From NCBI GenBank assembly GCA_002110485.1, contig MOWL01000067.1:4216001-4280000 (forward strand): 64,000 bases of DNA, written 5' to 3'. The translations under genes and the position numbers were made by a program. Every line of letters begins with the position of its first letter. Within the stretch, counting starts at the first letter, position 1. Source of the stretch: Emergomyces orientalis (taxonomy: Eukaryota > Ascomycota > Eurotiomycetes > Onygenales > Ajellomycetaceae). The notes beneath the pieces were generated by a model. The model was not told the DNA's origin. It did not search any database and worked only from the letters and a program-made list of their open reading frames with translations. Shown here piece by piece: positions 59,832-64,000 of the stretch.

Positions 59832-61327
59832 TTCACTTGACTGTCAATTCATGGGTGCGATATTTATTTCCTCTGTTCGGTGCCCAGCGCATCTATCCCA
59901 TATGGGTGGCAGGGTGTGTGAATATTTGGTATCTTATTGGCATTCCGGCCTTCCCTTCAGAACCATACCCCGTACGCAACCTTGAATCTCGACGACCCCG
60001 CCCCCACATTTCTCTACGAACTCTTCAAGCCTGGGGCACGACGAACAAAAAAAGTTCAATATGTGTGCTGTTTTAAATTTTCCTATTGGTGATCCTTTCT
60101 CGTTTTTTGATTTTCTTTATTTTCACCTTTTTTTTTTTTTTTTTCCCTTTCTTTTCATTCTGCACATTTTTTCTTTCTTCTCTCATTCCACGATGCATAT
60201 GTGGCTATTGTGTCTATGTGTATATGATTGACACAGTGGTTAATTAAAACTGGAAGTACTATTTTATGGAAATTATACGCTGGGTGGTAAACTAATTAAG
60301 AAGGAAAGAAATGGGGAATCCGTGGCATAGCATCAGGGTTGATTCGATCGCGTGCGTTTTGAAGAATGGATTCATTTTTATTATTTTGCATACCTTGCAA
60401 TCCATATAGATTCATTCCGCCCTTTCTTTTCTCTTTTCTCTTTCTCTTTGTCTCTCCAATCCGACTTTTTTTTTATTTTATTACGCATTCTTTCATATAT
60501 CATAATTAGACTGAAAGATTGGGAACAGGGCTTGATGTGTTTCTGTTTTTTCTGTTTTATTTATTATTATATTGCCATCAGATTGTATGTATGTAGTTCA
60601 ACTAACATAGCTTATTAAACTCCTTCTTGGCTGGAAGGGTCATTGTTACATTCATGTTTCCCCCCTCCTCTCCGCATTTTATCAATCAAACGTTCCATCT
60701 CTCCCCAAGAGCTTTATTATATGGACACGATGTACATAGTAAGCTACATTGCCGATCTGCGCTCTGCCCCTCAGCCCCGAACACCGTCGGTCATCTCCCC
60801 ATTCGGCAATTGTGGGGGAAGTTGCATACTTTCCTACCATTTCCCCCATTCTTATTCCCCATAATTTTTTTAATTTATATTTTTTTTTTCGTTTTCACTC
60901 TCTCGGCTCGGCATGCTGCCGGGCGTGTTACTGCCGCCGAAGATTGATGAATTGATGATGATCAGGGGTTCCCGTCCCCGTACAGATCTATAAAATGCAA
61001 CCCTGAGCACTGTTATATAACGGATACAACTCTGGTCTATATAAATACATAAAGTCACCCCCTCTTGCCTCCCTTTTCTCCCTCTAGACCACCTCCGCAT
61101 TTCTTCTCTTTTTCTCTGCGCTGATAAAATCCTCCGTTTCTCATCGATATCTCTCTCTTCGCAACGGCGGAAAGAGTTTGAGGGAAACTCGTTTTGGCGC
61201 TTGTGTGTGCGTGTGAGAGAGTCGGGGTAGATGCGAAGATAGTGGCTAGTTCGTTATATTTACCAGAGTAAAGCGATTTATTTTACATTTTCAAGCTGGG
61301 GGCAAAAAGGCCGACGCAATCGCGAAG
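59832..61327. other. 1.5 kb spacer, kinase 3' flank and chitinase promoter
   Basis: It is T-rich with a T17 run near 60128-60144 and several pyrimidine tracts; no gene is supported. ORFs such as 60352-60618 are Phe/Ile-rich translations of poly(T) sequence. Confidence 0.5.
61038..61047 (+). promoter_or_regulatory. Candidate TATA box of the GH18 chitinase gene
   Basis: TATATAAATA lies 281 bases before the chitinase ATG, just upstream of a pyrimidine-rich leader, as expected for a regulated fungal promoter with a long 5' UTR. It is assigned by sequence only. Confidence 0.4.
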
Positions 61328-63081
61328 ATGAAGCTTCACACCCATTTTTACCTCCGTCTCCTCTCCCCATTCCTCCTACTGGTGAGCCTGCTCGTCAGCC
61401 CGGCGATGGCAGCAGAGCCGGGGAAATACGTCATGTATCTAACAGGGTAAGTAATTTTTTATTCTTATTTTTTTTTACCCTTATCCCAACATACATCCAC
61501 ACACGCACCCCATGTCACAGCTTTCCAAATATTAAAATACCTGGATGAATGACAAAATATAATAATTAACGAAATAAATGAAATCAGCCAACACCCCAAA
61601 CCGCCCTCCAACCCTTCCCTACTCAAACCCATAACCCATGTCGCGCTAGCATTCATGAACTCGTCTCTCTTCAACAAGAAGACCACGGACCCGCCCACGA
61701 CCCGCGACGAGTGGGAAGAGAAGTTGTTCACGACTGTAGGCAAAGTGCGCGCGCAGTTCGCGCCGGGCACGAAGGTTATGATTGCCATTGGTGGATGGGG
61801 GGATACGAAGGGGTTTTCCGAAGCGGCGAGGACTGAGGAAGAGAGGAAGAATTGGGCTGCGAATGTGGGGGCGATGGTTAAGGCGATGGGGGCGGATGGT
61901 GAGTTTTTTTAATTTTACATTTTATATTTTTATATTTTTTCTTCCGGAATTTTTTTGTTTGTTTCATTTGGTTTCACCTAATAGGTAATTACCTGTGATT
62001 CAGGGTCTCTGTTGAGGGGGAGATGGGGTGCTTTGTTTTATTATGTTTTGTTCAGTTTACAGGGACGTTTCAATGCTTTTGCTTTGTGGGGTGAGAGTAG
62101 GGAGCGGAGATCGGAGCAGAGCGGGATGAAGCACAGGCTCGTTTATACTGGTGAAGAAATCTTGGCTGATTACCCGTACTAATATGCAATTTTCTTCTTT
62201 AATTTAGGTGTTGATATGGACTGGGAATATCCTGGGTAAGTCTCCTTTCTGTTTCTTTCATTTTTATGGACCTACATCGGCTGATGTTGCATTCATCCAG
62301 CGGCAACGGCGCGGACTACAAACAAATCCCCAACTCCGAAAAAGAATGGGAAATCGACGCCTTCCCCTTAATGCTTGCCGAATTGCGTTCTGCTCTGGGA
62401 CCCGATCAATTAATTTCAGCAGCAGTCCCCGGTCTGCCCCGCGACATGCTTGCTTTCACCCCTGAGAAACTGCCCAGCATTCTCGAATCTGTAGATTTCT
62501 TCAACATCATGACTTACGACCTCATGAACTTACGCGATAACGTCACAAAACACCACACAGGTCTTTCCCTCTCCTTACAATCCATAGACGCGTATCTGGA
62601 AGCTGGCCTTCCTCCCTCGAAAGCAAACCTCGGCTTCGCATTCTATGTCAAATGGTTCCGAACCGAGACGCCTAAAAATGGTTCCGGCTGCGACAAGAAC
62701 CCCATTGGCTGCAAGACACTCTTGCTGGAAAACCCAGAGACAGGCGAAGGCACTGGGGAAGCGGGAGCTTTCTCCTGGAATGAGCCTGTGCCCAAGGAAC
62801 TCTTCTCGTCGTTCAAGCGAGCCTTGGCCCGGGGCAAATATGACGAATATGTTCCTGGTTATAATGGAGCGGGTGAGGGTGGTGGACATTACTTTTGGGA
62901 TAAGGTGGAGAATATCTGGTGGACGTGGGATACGCCGGAGGCTATTAAGAAGAAGATGCAACCAATTATGGTTGAGAGAGGGTTGGGAGGGGCGTTTGCT
63001 TGGGCGCTTGGAGAGGATGGCCCGAAGTTTAGGAATTTGAAGGCCTTGACGGAAGGGCTGAGAGAGATTGGGACTGTATAG
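61328..63081 (+). CDS. Secreted GH18 chitinase
   Basis: It hydrolyses chitin and probably acts in the wall or outside the cell. The model is join(61328-61446, 61588-61898, 62208-62235, 62301-63081), 412 aa. A signal peptide of about 28 residues (hydrophobic LLSPFLLLVSLLV, cleavage near AMA-AEP) is followed by a single GH18 barrel: YVMYLTG, THVALAFMN, KVMIAIGGWGD, then the catalytic DGVDMDWEYPG, whose central part is a 28-base exon. Glu150 is the predicted proton donor. FFNIMTYDLMNLR and the closing GGAFAWALGEDG complete the barrel. No chitin-binding module or GPI signal is seen. A Cys pair (GCDKNPIGC) may form a small loop. Confidence 0.94.
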
Positions 63082-63576
63082 TGATATTGGTTTGTGATAG
63101 GATATCGGTCTGGCTATGGGCGTGTGAAGATGAGGAAAATGAGCTGGCGTACACATTGTGCTTGCTTTCTTTTCTTTTCTTTCTCATCTGTCTATCAAAA
63201 TAAACACGTAGCCGAACATGATCGTGTTCAAGAGCGTCCTAGGATGGTTATGACAAATCCATGAAGATAAGTACTCAGGCAGCAAGCACCGTTTAAATTG
63301 TGTTTTGCTGAATGTATATACATATCACCACATCGCGATCGACATGTTAACAAGTAAACAAAGAAATTGAAGAAGATTATCGTCGCACCTCGCATCAAAA
63401 ACTTGGGGTATTGCGTCGATGATCTACCCGCATACTCGACGAGGGCATGTAAGGAAGAACGCAAAACAGTCCACACCAAAGTTAAAAACAACGTATATGA
63501 CATGAAATATAGAATGGAAAATTATCATATCAACTGTCCAAATGAAGGGGAGAAAAGTTGTGAAAAATGGATCACC
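63082..63576. other. Convergent 3' region between chitinase and the WDR48-like gene
   Basis: About 500 bases, AT-rich, with two converging 3' ends. No gene is supported. Confidence 0.5.
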
Positions 63577-63888
63577 TCATGTTTCAACACCAGACGCTGA
63601 TCGGGACGTTGCAGATGTCACCGAGCTAGCAGCACCAGCTCCTCCTATGTTAGCTACAGAGGGCGCCGACACGCTGAGCGTCGACGTTTTCAGGGGTAGA
63701 TCTACATCGTCATTGTTCCCGGCTTTTGCATCTGAAACTGAGGTTGAGGCGGGGGCTGATGTTGTGGTTTCGGAGCCTGGAATGGGAATTTCCCGCTTGC
63801 CGTTGGCTTTGTAAAAAAGGACCATGTCGTTTCCGGTCCGCCAGATGTGAGTGCGGATGGTGGAAAGGGTCATGTCGTGCGGGACGAG
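63577..63888 (-). CDS. WDR48/UAF1-like protein, C-terminal exon (gene continues beyond window)
   Basis: WDR48/UAF1 (fungal Duf1/Bun107) is a WD40 protein that activates deubiquitinases. Only the last exon is inside the window. It follows an acceptor (CCCCAG before 63888 on the minus strand, with CTAAC upstream) and starts LVPHDMTLSTIRTHIWRTGN, then DMVLFYKANGKREIP. This matches the C-terminal block of the family (human: D-x-x-T/L-x-TVKHFIWKSGGDLTLHYR). A Ser/Ala/Thr-rich tail ends at 63577. The frames across 63889-64000 all contain stops and give no usable donor, so this stretch is read as intron. The WD40 propeller should lie beyond the right edge. Confidence 0.72.
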   Translation of the reverse strand, partial: LVPHDMTLSTIRTHIWRTGNDMVLFYKANGKREIPIPGSETTTSAPASTSVSDAKAGNNDDVDLPLKTSTLSVSAPSVANIGGAGAASSVTSATSRSASGVET

Positions 63889-64000
63889 CTGGGGATTTGG
63901 TTAGCTTGGTTAGAGCCTTGTGGCGTGTACAGAACGGTACATGTGAGACAAGGGTCATGTTTTCGCTTTATTCAGCGGGAAGGGGCTTTCTGATTTGGGC

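Noticed and set aside
60352..60618. Phe/Ile-rich 88-codon ORF before the chitinase
   Set aside because: It is the translation of poly(T)-rich spacer sequence.
1..64000. Transposons, viral remnants, CRISPR-like arrays and secondary-metabolite backbone genes
   Set aside because: No transposase, integrase, reverse transcriptase, long terminal repeats, spaced direct-repeat arrays, PKS or NRPS signatures were seen on either strand.

Overview
The window is nuclear DNA of a filamentous ascomycete. Genes are dense and split by short introns with GT(A/G)NGT donors, CTAAC branch points and (C/T)AG acceptors. They encode Pezizomycotina-type proteins (Dicer-like 1, nudA-type dynein, a Tap42 and Svf1 homologue, a HAL4/SAT4-type kinase). 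AT- and poly(T)-rich spacers and the gene set fit Eurotiomycetes, probably Onygenales, but the genus cannot be fixed from sequence reading alone. Splice sites below were placed by hand from reading frame, phase and similarity to remembered family patterns. No database search was run.

Layout. 1-660: 3' end of an unrecognised gene. 1.4-4.5 kb: 26S proteasome subunit RPN1 (+). 5.2-6.8 kb: ribosome-assembly kinase RIO2 (+). 7.2-8.1 kb: mitochondrial ribosomal protein uL23m (+). 9.0-12.0 kb: peroxisomal Lon protease (-), with its SRL targeting signal in a small last exon. 12.8-14.0 kb: porphobilinogen deaminase HEM3 (+). 14.6-15.9 kb: an IAH1-like SGNH esterase (+). 16.0-17.2 kb: TAP42 (-). 18.1-23.5 kb: Dicer-like 1 in 16 exons (+). 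24.1-37.4 kb: cytoplasmic dynein heavy chain, almost all in one 12.3 kb exon (+). 39.2-40.3 kb: a membrane-anchored GNAT protein (+). 42.9-49.7 kb: a molybdenum block. 50.5-52.0 kb: a divergent histone H4 variant in many tiny exons (-). 52.8-54.3 kb: SVF1 (-). 54.9-55.4 kb: mitochondrial uL11m (+). 57.0-59.8 kb: a HAL4/SAT4-type kinase (+). 61.3-63.1 kb: a secreted GH18 chitinase (+). 63.6 kb to the end: the C-terminus of a WDR48/UAF1-like protein (-).

The most unusual part is 42.9-49.7 kb. A stand-alone MoeA-type molybdenum insertase, a MobA-type molybdenum-cofactor guanylyltransferase and a 997-residue oxidoreductase of the DMSO reductase superfamily lie side by side. Eukaryotes are generally described as lacking MobA and bis-MGD enzymes, so this looks like an acquired, self-contained 'make the cofactor and use it' module. 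It appears domesticated: the oxidoreductase has four spliceosomal introns, and the block sits between ordinary fungal genes. The oxidoreductase keeps a NapA/NasA-like cysteine Mo-ligand motif, lacks the fourth cysteine of the N-terminal Fe-S motif and has a helical C-terminal extension of about 220 residues. Its substrate and electron partner are not visible here.

A second notable item is the H4 variant at 50.5-52.0 kb, which is invisible to simple ORF finding because it uses coding segments of 16, 18, 21, 30 and 32 bases.
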